NCBI GenBank assembly: GCA_945910005.1
Contig: OX246743.1
Span: forward strand, 17,322,695 to 17,386,694
Origin: Isoperla grammatica
Taxonomy: Eukaryota > Arthropoda > Insecta > Plecoptera > Perlodidae
Direction of reading: 5' to 3'
DNA: 64,000 nucleotides
Shown here: piece after piece, positions 11,706 to 21,432 of the stretch
Position numbering within the stretch: position 1 is the stretch's first letter
How the letters are laid out: every line of letters begins with the position of its first letter
Program-made: the position numbers and the translations under genes
Notes under the pieces: generated by a model
Told to the model about the DNA's origin: nothing
What the model saw: the letters and a program-made list of their open reading frames with translations, nothing else
The model's database searches: none

Positions 11706-12858
11706 TTAAAAGAGTAATATAATATGCAAATGATTTATTTGATTTGATACATTGAAAAAAATCGCTCATCTGGCAACGCGGAGCGTTTTCCTAGTTATAT
11801 GCATCTAACACTAACATGCACTAGATTCGTTTGTGCACTATACTGATTGTCTGATCTAATAGGCTCTTCTTGACTTTTAAAGTGTGTTCCGTATTTTCGT
11901 GCTTGCATATACACTTATCACGTCAAAATAGTCGTAGCGACTTCATTCTTTTTTTGTCGAGTTTAAAATCAAGAGCTTAAAATAATAATATACGTGATGA
12001 TTGCTCAGTGAAATCAAATAAAACACAAAAACGATCTGTGCCATAAAATATAAATTAGCAGATGTCGCTACCCAGTCAACTAGCCACCTCCCGCAGAGAT
12101 AATAAGGAAACCCTTCCACGCACGTGGCCGGAGCCGTAAGAATGTCATGGCTGTCCACAGTAGGAACCCTCTTTTCTAGGTCTAGCGTTAGGGTCGCGCC
12201 CAGTATAGTCATAACTCTTGAAATTATAGCTTTTGATTATTTGGAATGGTTCGAGTAGCAAGCTGACGACGGCGTCGTAGATTGGCTGTGGTGTCATAGT
12301 AGGGACGAGTCCCAATCGAATAGGCCTACACAAGTCGGCTGGCAGCAAAGCCCGTTCACTATAGGCCTACCTACGTTAGCCTAAATACAAAAACCCCGAC
12401 GTAAATACATTAACCGAAGTGATGTGTTATTGACTTATAAGTTACTACATTTTCAAAGGTACCAGTGGTCCAGTACCGATCATAAGGGCTCTGCCTTTCA
12501 GCGTAAAAATGCCATCCATCATATGTTACTTTTTGACAGTCTTCTGACGGATTTCTAGGAAGTCGACTACAAAAGCCAGATATAGGCCCCATCAGTAACG
12601 TTTTTGAGTGCTTGTGAGTTGTACTTGTACTCTTGTATAAAAAAAGTAAAGTCTAACTGTTGATTTTCAACAATATTTTAGGCTACACACTACAGTAACA
12701 GGATATGTTCTCTAGGCTATGGTTGTTAACTATCCATAGTACTGTATCTACTTTTGCGTTATTAGTTTGTATCTTACGTTTCCATACAGTACACTTGTGT
12801 ACATCTCAAGGAAAATCTGCATGATTCTAGACCTAACTATGTCTTTATTTATTTCCAG
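11706..12858. other. end of RPA3 intron 1
   Basis: No gene is seen. It holds the inverted partner (12179-12203) of the 8645 repeat. The last bases before exon 2 form a good acceptor, TTTATTTATTTCCAG. Confidence 0.5.
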
Positions 12859-13045
12859 GTTACTCCGAACGGAACTTCTGCTGACATAAAAACGGTTGAA
12901 AATCACATTGTAACGGTCAATATGAGGCGACCAGTGTCTGAACCCCTTACTGGTGTAATTGAATTCAGAGGAACGGGTCAGTCCAAGTCCGCCATCGTTT
13001 GTGACGATTACACCATCTTCCCGGAGAGCCTCACGGAAAACTTTG
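12859..13045 (+). CDS. RPA3: replication protein A 14 kDa subunit, exon 2
   Basis: Central exon carrying most of the OB-fold: VTPNGTSADIKTVENHIVTV, then P.SEPLTGVIEFRGTGQSK and AIVCDDYTIFPE. These align with the human segments with P.G, L.EPL.E.ISGIVEV.G and A.ILC..Y..F.E. It enters in phase 0 after TTTATTTCCAG and leaves in phase 1 at CTTTG|GTAGGC. The reading frame is open throughout, with no sign of decay despite the transposon-laden introns. Confidence 0.92.
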
Positions 13046-13326
13046 GTAGGCCTAATTAACTACCCTAACACACATTTTTTAGTACTGGCCTCTCAGTATT
13101 AGATTTTTAAATAGACTGTTTAGACTGTTTGGTAGGGAATTCAATTTCAAATTTTAAGGGCCTAGGCATAACATTTTGAAGTGGTTTCAAGATAGGAAAT
13201 TAAAAAATAAATCCTTCATGGCAGAGCAGACAATCTCAATTATTATTACATGCCTACTGTAGGCCTGGCTATTATTAGGCATTAGTATAGTTTTATGTAT
13301 AAGTATTTTTTTTTTAATCTTCCTAG

Positions 13327-13858
13327 TAGGGATGACATCGGGTACCCGGCTCAAAATATTACCCGGAGTCATTTTTCGGGTCCAGGTAATTTTTGAGTCC
13401 GTTTCTAGGCTAAATTTACGCGCCAGAATTGCTGAGGTCGATTCCCATTTCCCCACCCTTCCCCAATACATGCCTAGGCGGGGAACAGAACAGATGCGAG
13501 CCGACTTGCATTCGTTACTGTTTGTTCTTTGTTTAACACTCTGGTGAACATTCTGGCTAATACTTGTTCTATTACTATTTATTTTCCTTAAAATATCATA
13601 TTTTAATTTTTATGTACGTGCTTCAGTTGTGTATTGAGAAATGTTTTTTACTCGAAGTGATTACTGCAGGCATATTGCGAGAGGCTAACCGAGCGGACAA
13701 CGTGCATATCATTCGTCCCTCGTCTTCGCACCCCGCGCACTTCACAAGGTCTAGCGACGACCTTCAAATAAAGCCTACTCATCGAAAAATACGTTTTCAG
13801 GATCCGGATAATATGCTGGAACCGCTGGAATAAATTTTATTACCCGATGTCATCCCTA
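13327..13858. mobile_element. hAT-type MITE in RPA3 intron 2
   Basis: The termini TAGGGATGACATCGGGTA and its complement TACCCGATGTCATCCCTA are perfect. The flanking 8-mers CTTCCTAG and TTTCCTAG agree at 7 of 8 positions, which fits the 8 bp duplication of hAT transposons. The open frames inside (89 codons or fewer) show no transposase motif, so the element is non-autonomous. Confidence 0.75.
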
Positions 13859-14308
13859 TTTCCTAGCAATATTTACTTACTACACGTATTTGAAGGTTGT
13901 GACTGAGTTACGAATTTGTAAAATTAAAAGTGTGCCTTATTGTAAGTTTTCCATTGTTATATTCCAGTCCCAGTACATGATAAAATATATTGGCAAGCAT
14001 TAATCATTCAAAAACTCCACCTGCACATTTTTATTTTCCACACTTTGTCACATTTTGGAATGCCACTCTTTAAAAGCTGAATTTAATTTTTAGTTTCTAC
14101 TTTTTTTTACAATAATTGAAACCTTTAAATAGAAGCCTGTGATTTGCATTGTGTATCAAATTGGTCCAATTCAAAGAGCTCTTTATCTTGACAAAATTCA
14201 AAGAAAGATTATTATTATTGTATTAAGATTATTATGTATTATTTATAATTGAAATTTCTAACAAAACAAACGGGGCTGCATTTCAGAGGACATGTTTGTG
14301 TATTTCAG

Positions 14309-14376
14309 ATGCGGATGGTCATCACGAAGCCCTGACGCTTATACACTCCGTACCGAACCCGTGGGTCTCTCCCTAA
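14309..14376 (+). CDS. RPA3: replication protein A 14 kDa subunit, exon 3
   Basis: Terminal coding exon. It supplies DADGHHEALTLIHSVPNPW and a short tail before TAA, matching the conserved C-terminal helix of RPA3 (human D..LYNEAVKIIHDFPQ). That helix packs in the three-helix bundle with RPA1 and RPA2. The acceptor is TGTGTATTTCAG and phase 1 agrees with exon 2. A second AG at 14286 is possible but would add residues absent from the family. Confidence 0.87.
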
Positions 14377-15580
14377 TATTATACAGCTACTTGTCTTGTG
14401 TCGTGTACAAAGAAAAAATGTTCCCATCAAAACCTTCGTTGTAGTTTTTACAATATATTGTAAAGCCCTCAGAAAATTCTACTCGTTGCAAAAGAATGTT
14501 TGGTGAAATTGTGAGATTGTACTTTCAGATGGCAGTGATGATGAGTTGTGTCACAGTCATCCATAAGTCCACATGTTTATATGTTGATACCAAGCAGTAC
14601 TGGTACTGGAACTCATCTCAGTTACAGTGGACATGAGACTAGTTCAGGTTTCACTATCTAGTAAGCACTAACCTACATGGAACTTGTGCATTTTGTATGT
14701 TCTTTATTATAAATAACTTATTGTTGTGCTGTTAAACTCTAGGAACAAACACGAGAAAATCAAGTGTTCTGAATTACTATTACGCGTGTTAAGAAGTCTC
14801 ATGTTTGATGTTGCGTTTGTTGTCGTAATATAAACCTACATTTGACTATTTATTGTGTTGTCAGTTTAGTCTCATAGGTAGGTTATAAAAAAAAAAAACA
14901 TAACATGTAATAATGGTGGTAGAGTGCTTCTTTGACTTTGAAAATCGGTGTTCTTAGAAGGCTACCACTTTGTTGTTGTTGCTTATTTTTTTATATACAC
15001 ATAGGGATAGGGCATACACATAAATAAAGCAACTAGGCCTAAAATTAGTAATTTGATATGTTCTGTCTTGAGTGTTATTGCAGACACTGAAGTAGTTACA
15101 TTTACCTAGTAAAAATGATAGATGTGAGAATTATCTGCCGGGTCGGTATCATCCTTCAAGTCCCTTCCCTTCTTCATAAAGCCATCATAAAAACTACAAA
15201 ACCAACATTTCATCAGCAACCCTATCATTCTCATAGTGTGCTCCATATTGGTCTCTTGATATTTCCAACTTATGACAGTTGTGGGAACAATTATTATTTA
15301 TGTGGTCGATCAGTTTTCATACAAATCTTTCCATTAGAGAGATGTGTAAATCTTACTGCTACACACCATATTATTATTGTGTTGCATTAGGATGTGTAGA
15401 GAAATATTAGTAACTTTAATTATAAGTGTAGGCTATTTTTTAAAATGGTATACCTGCCTACCTAAGTTTTGTTAATGCTATAAATAAATAATTGTAAAAT
15501 ATACTGGTTCAATCTAAGTGGACGTTTCCTCCACAGGCATGACTATGAGTGTCCACCATAATCATTATTCATAAGTCTTA
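14377..15580 (+). other. RPA3 3' UTR and downstream sequence
   Basis: No further gene. AATAAA occurs at 15023-15028 within TAAATAAAGC and is a candidate polyadenylation signal, though the true end is not visible. The remaining open frames have no motifs. Confidence 0.4.
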
Positions 15581-16245
15581 CCCTTACAAAAATTTTAGTC
15601 GCAAAAGCATCGCGAAAGCTTCGCCAAACATATCCAAAAGGTCGTCACTTCGCTAAAACATATTTGAAGCATATCCGATATGTTTCAAAACATATTCATA
15701 GTGCCAGGTAAAACTGACTATGTTTTAAATACCTTTCTGCTACCTTTCAAAGGCTCGCAGAAACATCGCGAAAAGGTAGTCAAAAGTATCCTTCGCTGAA
15801 ACATCACCAAAGCATCGCAAAATCATCGCAGGTAAAAAAGACTATGTTTCAGATACCTTTCTGCGACGTTTTTAAGCTTCGCAGAAACATCGGAAAAACA
15901 TAGTCAAGTATCCTTCGCCGATACATCACCAAAGCATCGCAGAAACACGGTCTTCATTCATGGGAAAACTAAGATGTATTATTAATTTTTTAAATTAATT
16001 TTTCTCAATTCAAATCCAAATTTGTATTACTATTATAGGTCTACTATTACATTGCTATTCCATTGTTTTATTAAAACTGTTTAGAAATGTATCCCTGCTT
16101 AAAATTCCCATGGATTCTGGTTGGTTACGAGATGTAATTCTTAGTGTAACACATAAGAACTTGACGGTTTCACACAGAACCAATCGTAACATGTTTCCAA
16201 TGAATTCCATTTGAAATTGTAACTTTTTTTTTCCTCTTATGCAAT

Positions 16246-16287
16246 GATGACAACAGGTAGGTACCCAGGTACCTACCTGTTGTCATC
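16246..16287. repeat. perfect 20 bp-arm palindrome
   Basis: GATGACAACAGGTAGGTACC is followed by two bases and then its exact complement. It can form a cruciform or a hairpin in RNA. It lies inside the composite foldback element. Confidence 0.9.
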
Positions 16288-16790
16288 AACGTAACAAACT
16301 AGAAAGTGTTTCTTGTCGTAACCAACCGTATTCCATTGTAACGGCAGCCAATAAGAATCTATCATAACAAACTGAAAAGTGTTGTTTTCCAAGTGTTTTT
16401 GTTTCTTACAAAACACAATTTACAAATATAATCATAAAAAACATAATATCATTCATAATCATATTAATCCGCGGTATTAAATTCAATAAGCAGGTGCACC
16501 AACATAAGTTTTTATTGAAATGTATATTCGTATTTTTTAATTTTTCGTTATGGTATCGTATCGTGAATACTAGTGACGAGATTATTATAAGTTTATTAGA
16601 TTTGTATTAAAACATCTGTAATTTGATATCTAAAAACGGGAAAAGCATAATAAATAATAATGTAAAGTACGTCTTCACTTTTTGCATGCTTAAGTTGGTA
16701 ACAGTCAGTCAGTCCGTTGGGTTTGAATTTGATTTGAACCCAGAGCGACGTGAGGTGTATGTTTAGAACACGTGTGTTTACAGTGAAAAT

Positions 16791-16865
16791 ATGTCTTCGG
16801 ACCACTCAGACGTTCTTGTGGAGTTTTTAGAACATAGAGAAGTGTCTGTTATACCATCGAACACA
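16791..16865 (+). CDS. possible first exon of an unidentified element gene
   Basis: ATG opens a 25-codon segment, MSSDHSDVLVEFLEHREVSV and five more residues, ending at ACA|GTAAGA, a good donor, in phase 0. The pattern 'LVEFLE...VSVIP' resembles short strand-turn-strand openings seen in some invertebrate BEN-domain-like and transposon-associated proteins; that is a loose resemblance only. It lies inside the 15581-20480 element, in the same orientation as the candidate terminal exon at 19839. Chance is a real alternative. Confidence 0.25.
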
Positions 16866-17440
16866 GTAAGAAAATACCAAGTCTTTTGAAGAACATAAAA
16901 AATGGTAGACCAAGAAGTGAGGTTATGAGTCTAGCCTAGATGGAACCTTGGAACGGGGAAGGCCTAGGCCTAGCCCTAGCGAAGCGATGCGAGACTACTT
17001 GCGAAAAGTCCTAGCTCATTCCTGTAAGTATATACATAATACTTTAATATGTACGTATATAGTCACTCATAGACCTTCGGGCCTAGGCTAGGCCCTAGCA
17101 TAGAAGGGTACTGTTTGCCTAGCCTAGGGCCTAGGGCTAAGCCTACCTTCATCTCAAACTTGGCCCTATAGGCCTAGGGCCTTGATCATTTATAGGTAGG
17201 ATAGGCCCTATAACAAACAAAGGCAAATGTGGCCTAGGCCTAGTCTATGCCTATCATTACTAGGCCCTAGGCCTAATCTTTGTGAACGCTTTCAGATGAT
17301 CCCTAGGCCTAGGCCTACCGTTAATGGGAACGTAACCTATGCCGAGGCTGGAAAAGATGAAAGATGAGAAGAAAGATGAGATCCAGCTTAGGGCCGGGCC
17401 AGTGATGCCCCAGGCATTAAGTTTATTGATGAGTAGGCCT

Positions 17441-17866
17441 AATTGACGAGTGGTGATTTACCCGCCCCCTGACGTCACGAAGGAACGTGGCGGCGCCCAT
17501 AGTTGGGACAAATCCGCGAACTGTTGCACTTTCACGCGCTTAATGTAGGCCTACAACACTTATCTCGTTCTAGCTGTTATAATATTCACTTTCAGGTATA
17601 ACCTATAGGAAAGCGTAGTTAGTTCACATCCCAGTGGTCAATATAAAGGTTAGTTCAAAATTATAGACCCAGTAGTTAACTTGTTATAACAATTCGCCCA
17701 TCAAAAGGATAAAATGAGCAACGCGTGATTTGTTTTTTCAACTTCAATTTGCGAAAAACTAATGATCGGATTTTGACGAGAGTTTCTTTAGCATGTGTTC
17801 CAATAATGTGAGACAATAAACAAATAAACTTTCTAGATAGAAATTGCTCAGAACGAAAATTCATAG
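17441..17866. repeat. left arm of inner foldback
   Basis: This arm is inverted relative to 19142-19561. The outer ends read AATTGACGAGTGGTGAT and its complement, and the inner ends TTCATAG and CTATGAA. Arms are about 420-425 bp with moderate divergence, for example shared TTTCTAGATAGAAATTGCTCAG against CTGAGCATTTTCTATCTAGA near the loop. Confidence 0.8.
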
Positions 17867-19066
17867 TTGTTTGTTTGTTTGTTTGTTGTTGTTGTTTTTC
17901 GCTCTTCTCACAGTTGGCTGGTTGCCGGTGGTGAGGGACTCTTATCTTCCTTCCTACCTCCTGTCCCCTCCTTCGCAGGTTCCCTCCTTCCTCCAACCTC
18001 CTCTTGCTGCTTCATCCCGTTCTTGTCCTTTTTCCTCGTTTCACTCCCTTCCGTATCACCTCTTGACCTCTTCCCGCTTCCTTCACCTTCTCCATTGCCT
18101 TTTTCCTTTTCCTTGCCCTTGGGTTCCGGTTTTGGCCTCAGCCTGTCGGCAAACGCCTTCACCTTTCCTAACCCCACGACTTCCCCCTCCAACTGGTTCC
18201 ACTCCACGGTCGCCCTTCCTAGGAATGAGAACTTGCCTATGTCCGTTCTCCATGTCCTTCTTTCTATTTTCCACTGATGGTCCCCCCTGCCCATGTAGTT
18301 GGCTCCTTCCACTGCCCTACTTAGTTCCCCCCACCCCTCATGCTTCCTTACCACCCTATACATTTTCCCTAGCCTGTCCCTCCGTCTCCTGTCCTCGAGA
18401 GTTTCCCAACCCAGTTCCTTGACCAATTTTGTTACGCTCTCATACTCTCTTCTCTTCCTTCCTTCCCCCATGTCTATTTCCACCCATCTATTCGCCCTCC
18501 TGAGTACCCTTCTCGCCGCCCTCTTTTGGACCCCCTCCAGGGCCTCTCTCCCCTTACTGTCATGAGGATCCCATACCGCCCCTGCATATTCCAGGCCTGG
18601 CCTAACCAGAGCTCTATATGCATGCTCCCTTATTTCCCCACTTGCTCCCCTCAGCACCCTCATCACAAAATTTAGGTTTCTTACTCCCTTCCCAACCATC
18701 CTGCTTATCTGCTCTCCCCATTCCAGCGTATCCGCCATCCACACTCCTAGGTACCTAATCACCTCCACTCTCTCCAGCACTTGTCCCTGAATCTCATACG
18801 TCGGTCCCACCCTCCTCCCATGTCTCCTTCTTGTAAACCTTATCCACTTGCACTTTGCCGCATTCAGACTCATCATATTTACCCTCACCCAATCCCCCAG
18901 CTTTTTCATGTCATCTCCCAATAACTCCTCATCCCCCCTGTCCTTGATCTCCCTGTATATGACGCAGTCATCAGCAAAAAGTCTCACCCTTGCCCCCATC
19001 CCCTCCGCTATGTCGTTAATATATATCGCGAACATCAGAGGCCCGAGTACACTCCCTTGCAATAAT
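17867..19066 (-). pseudogene. 5'-truncated CR1/Jockey-like LINE reverse transcriptase
   Basis: A 384-codon open frame (17908-19062) begins at the QGSVLGPL motif of a non-LTR reverse transcriptase and contains the catalytic LFADDCVIY (FADD box), then the thumb-region pattern LGVW...W...I...V.K....L, and a lysine/glutamate-rich tail. The endonuclease, the ORF1 protein and the first half of the RT are missing, so this is a dead 5' truncation. The frame is otherwise unbroken, suggesting a fairly recent insertion. The 3' end on the minus strand finishes in an (AACAA/CAAA)n tail at 17867-17900. It occupies the loop of the inner foldback. Confidence 0.88.
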
Positions 19067-19141
19067 ATGCAGGGTGTAGCAGTTGGGCCTCAAAAGTAGC
19101 GGTTTTGACCGTGAAACTAAGCACTTGCATATTAGTGCATG

Positions 19142-19561
19142 CTATGAATTTTTGTTCTGAGCATTTTCTATCTAGAAAGTTTATTTGCTTATTGTCTCAC
19201 ATTATTGGTACGTATTCTTAAGAAACTCTCGTCCAAATCCGATCATTAGTTTTTCGCCAGTTCTGTTGTAGTTGAAAAAACAAAACACACCTTGCTCATT
19301 TTATCCTCTTCATTGCGTGAATTGTTATAACAAGTTAACTACTCCGTCTATAATTTTGAAATAACCTTTATATTGACCACTGATATGTGAACTTATTATG
19401 TTTTCCAGGTTATATCTTGAAAATGAATATTATACCAGCTAGAACGAGATAAGTGTGGATGTGTTTTGCGTGATTCCGTCCGGACAGTAGGGACTTTTCC
19501 CAACTGCTAGTCACGTGACACAGTACTGTGCGCAAGCTCCGCCTATCACCACTCGTCAATT
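19142..19561. repeat. right arm of inner foldback
   Basis: Inverted partner of 17441-17866. The arm ends with ATCACCACTCGTCAATT. Sequence between 19067 and 19141 is unassigned loop. Confidence 0.8.
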
Positions 19562-19838
19562 GGTGGTCAATGGTGTCAAAGGCCTTACTTAGGCCCGAAG
19601 TCCATGATCTAATCTAGGTTCCAAAGTTGGAAATTAGGCCTACAAGATATTTCATGAGTCTGCATGGGGGGTGGGGTGGTACAAAAAGGCATTGAAAACA
19701 ATTTGAAAATGACGAGATATCCATAACATTGGATTTAGAGTTTAAAGGCCTACTGTTAAATGAAACTATTATTAAACTTTAATTTCCTTCACCAAGGGCA
19801 ATTCCTCAGTTACAAGGCAAATGGCTTTTATGTTACAG

Positions 19839-19980
19839 ATTTACCATCTGCCGGGGAAAAGCGAACCATTGGAAGTCCATGACCCAACTCTATCTAGATC
19901 TGGATTCTCTCTCCAGCAACTCTGGCGCCTTGGGGGAGATTCAAACAACTGTCAAGACGTCAACATTACTAGCAAATTAA
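19839..19980 (+). CDS. possible terminal exon of an unidentified element gene
   Basis: After TTTATGTTACAG the frame reads FTICRGKANHWKSMTQLY, then LDLDSLSSNSGALGEIQ and stops at TAA (19978-19980). AATAAAG follows near 20043. It needs an upstream exon ending in phase 2, so it cannot join 16791-16865 directly. It has no recognised domain. The codon content looks more protein-like than the alternative frame, but coding status is unproven. Confidence 0.2.
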
Positions 19981-20480
19981 TACTTATTTCTCATAAAAAT
20001 TGTAGAAACTGGATCTTGTCAGTAAGTTTGTATACTCTGCATCAATAAAGAAAAATGTCAAGTTATGTAATTTCTTGATTTCTCCATAGGTACCTTGATC
20101 CTGGAATACATAAATGACAATGTTCTGGCGATGTTTTGACTATGCTTCCGCGATGTTTTAACTAAGTTTTTACTATGCTTCTGCGATGTTTTAACTATGT
20201 TTCAACTATGTTTTGGCGATGCTTTGCCTACTAAAGGGGTCAAAGCAGGTAGAATTCCTTAGTCGTAATTCCTTCGCCAAAAGGTCGCAGGAGCATATTT
20301 AACAATGTTCTGGATATGTTTTGGATATGTGTATCGGTAAGACAAAACGATGCTTTGGTTGTGTATCAGATACTTGCTAAAACATCGCGGAAAGGTTGCC
20401 ATGCCACAATATAAGCTATGTTTTCGCGATGCTTCTGCGACTAAAATTTTATGCTTCTGCGACTAAAATTTTTGTAAGGG

Positions 20481-21048
20481 TATTCTATATAAAATGTATT
20501 TGCCTCAGTAAGCTATTTTTACTTATGTGGAAGAATACAAATACAATACTTTTTATAGTACTACTGGTCTCATTTGATTGAAATTGTGTTTCCCTTATCC
20601 TGAATCCTACTATAGAAGTTCTCAACACACGTTTTGAAACATTATCCATGTCCATGTTAAACTGGCCACGCCATATCAAGCAATGTGACCTGTGAAATTC
20701 TCAGAAGATACCGGTCACTCCATGCGGTCTATTTCAAGGGAATAAACTAGTCGATAATCATAGTAACTTTGTAAAAATGTTTGCTGCAGGGGGCACATTA
20801 GCTTTGCCTAGTGTGCCCCTCTCTACATACACAAATAATTTGCAGATACCCTATAAGGGTATTTGGACAACTGGGAAGGAATCGATCTGAACAGACACGT
20901 TAAATCATTAGAAAATACCTTCAATCTACATTTTCCGGTAGGCGGAAATTGACCTACCGTTGTCTGGAACACAAATCATTCCAGTCAAACTAATTAATGC
21001 TACCACTTCTGCTGTTTGCTTGTTTTGTCTTTGCGTGGAATAGAAAAC
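20481..21048. other. intergenic, no gene seen
   Basis: Plain sequence between the composite foldback and the Copia element. The two short open frames around 20396-20679 have no motif. Confidence 0.4.
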
Positions 21049-21280
21049 TGTTGGAGAAAGTGCGCTATATCACTCTTCAAGTGGTTTGGAATAATCCAAG
21101 TGGCTTTGCCTTCAAGTATTTGCAAAGCACTTGGACAACAATGATTGTATTTAGTTTGTTGATTTTGCTTGTCCCTAGCAACTGCATAGCAACCATTACA
21201 CAACATGTAGAGATTGTTCTCATGAAGTTAATTGTTTTAATAAAATAACTTTACGTGTTATTTAAAAGCAGTTTTCATCA
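21049..21280 (+). repeat. Copia 5' LTR
   Basis: The LTR starts TGTTGGAGAAAG and ends TTTTCATCA (232 bp). The following six bases, GTTTAT, are also shared with the 3' copy, so the exact end is uncertain by six bases. It contains TTTTAATAAAATAAC, a likely polyadenylation signal. I see no difference from the 3' LTR. Confidence 0.9.
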
Positions 21281-21293
21281 GTTTATTTCATCA

Positions 21294-21310
21294 GGTTATG
21301 GGCCCAGCAC
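21294..21310 (+). other. Copia primer-binding site, initiator tRNA-Met internal type
   Basis: GGTTATGGGCCCAGCAC is the exact complement of the anticodon arm region of metazoan initiator tRNA-Met (GTGCTGGGCCCATAACC). Drosophila copia is known to prime from a half-molecule of this tRNA rather than from its 3' CCA end, and this site has the same arrangement. It lies 13 bases after the LTR. Confidence 0.85.
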
Positions 21311-21432
21311 GGTTACAGTGCGCATAATACTAGTTTCTGGTTATAAGAACTAGGAGGCTCATGTGGTGAGTACTTAATACAAGTTTTTTAATTTCCTGAA
21401 AGTAGGCCTAGACCTACTAGGCTTTAGTAGAC

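Larger units (their letters stand above)
15581..20480. mobile_element. 4.9 kb composite foldback transposon, TA target
   Basis: The two ends are perfect 20 bp inverted copies: CCCTTACAAAAATTTTAGTC at 15581-15600 and its complement at 20461-20480. TA lies immediately outside each end. About 380 bp of imperfect subterminal sequence on each side is built from short repeated words such as GCATCGCGAAA and its complement CGATGTTTT..CTATG. The right end also holds an extra copy of the terminal GACTAAAATTTT word. Between the ends are a perfect palindrome (16246-16287), two exon-like segments (16791-16865 and 19839-19980) and a second foldback with a LINE fragment. No recognisable transposase is present, so it is non-autonomous or has lost its gene. 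Confidence 0.7.

Noticed and set aside
17844..18565. Plus-strand Pro/Ser/Leu-rich frames opposite the LINE
   Set aside because: They are antisense readings of the lysine/glutamate-rich LINE reverse-transcriptase tail.
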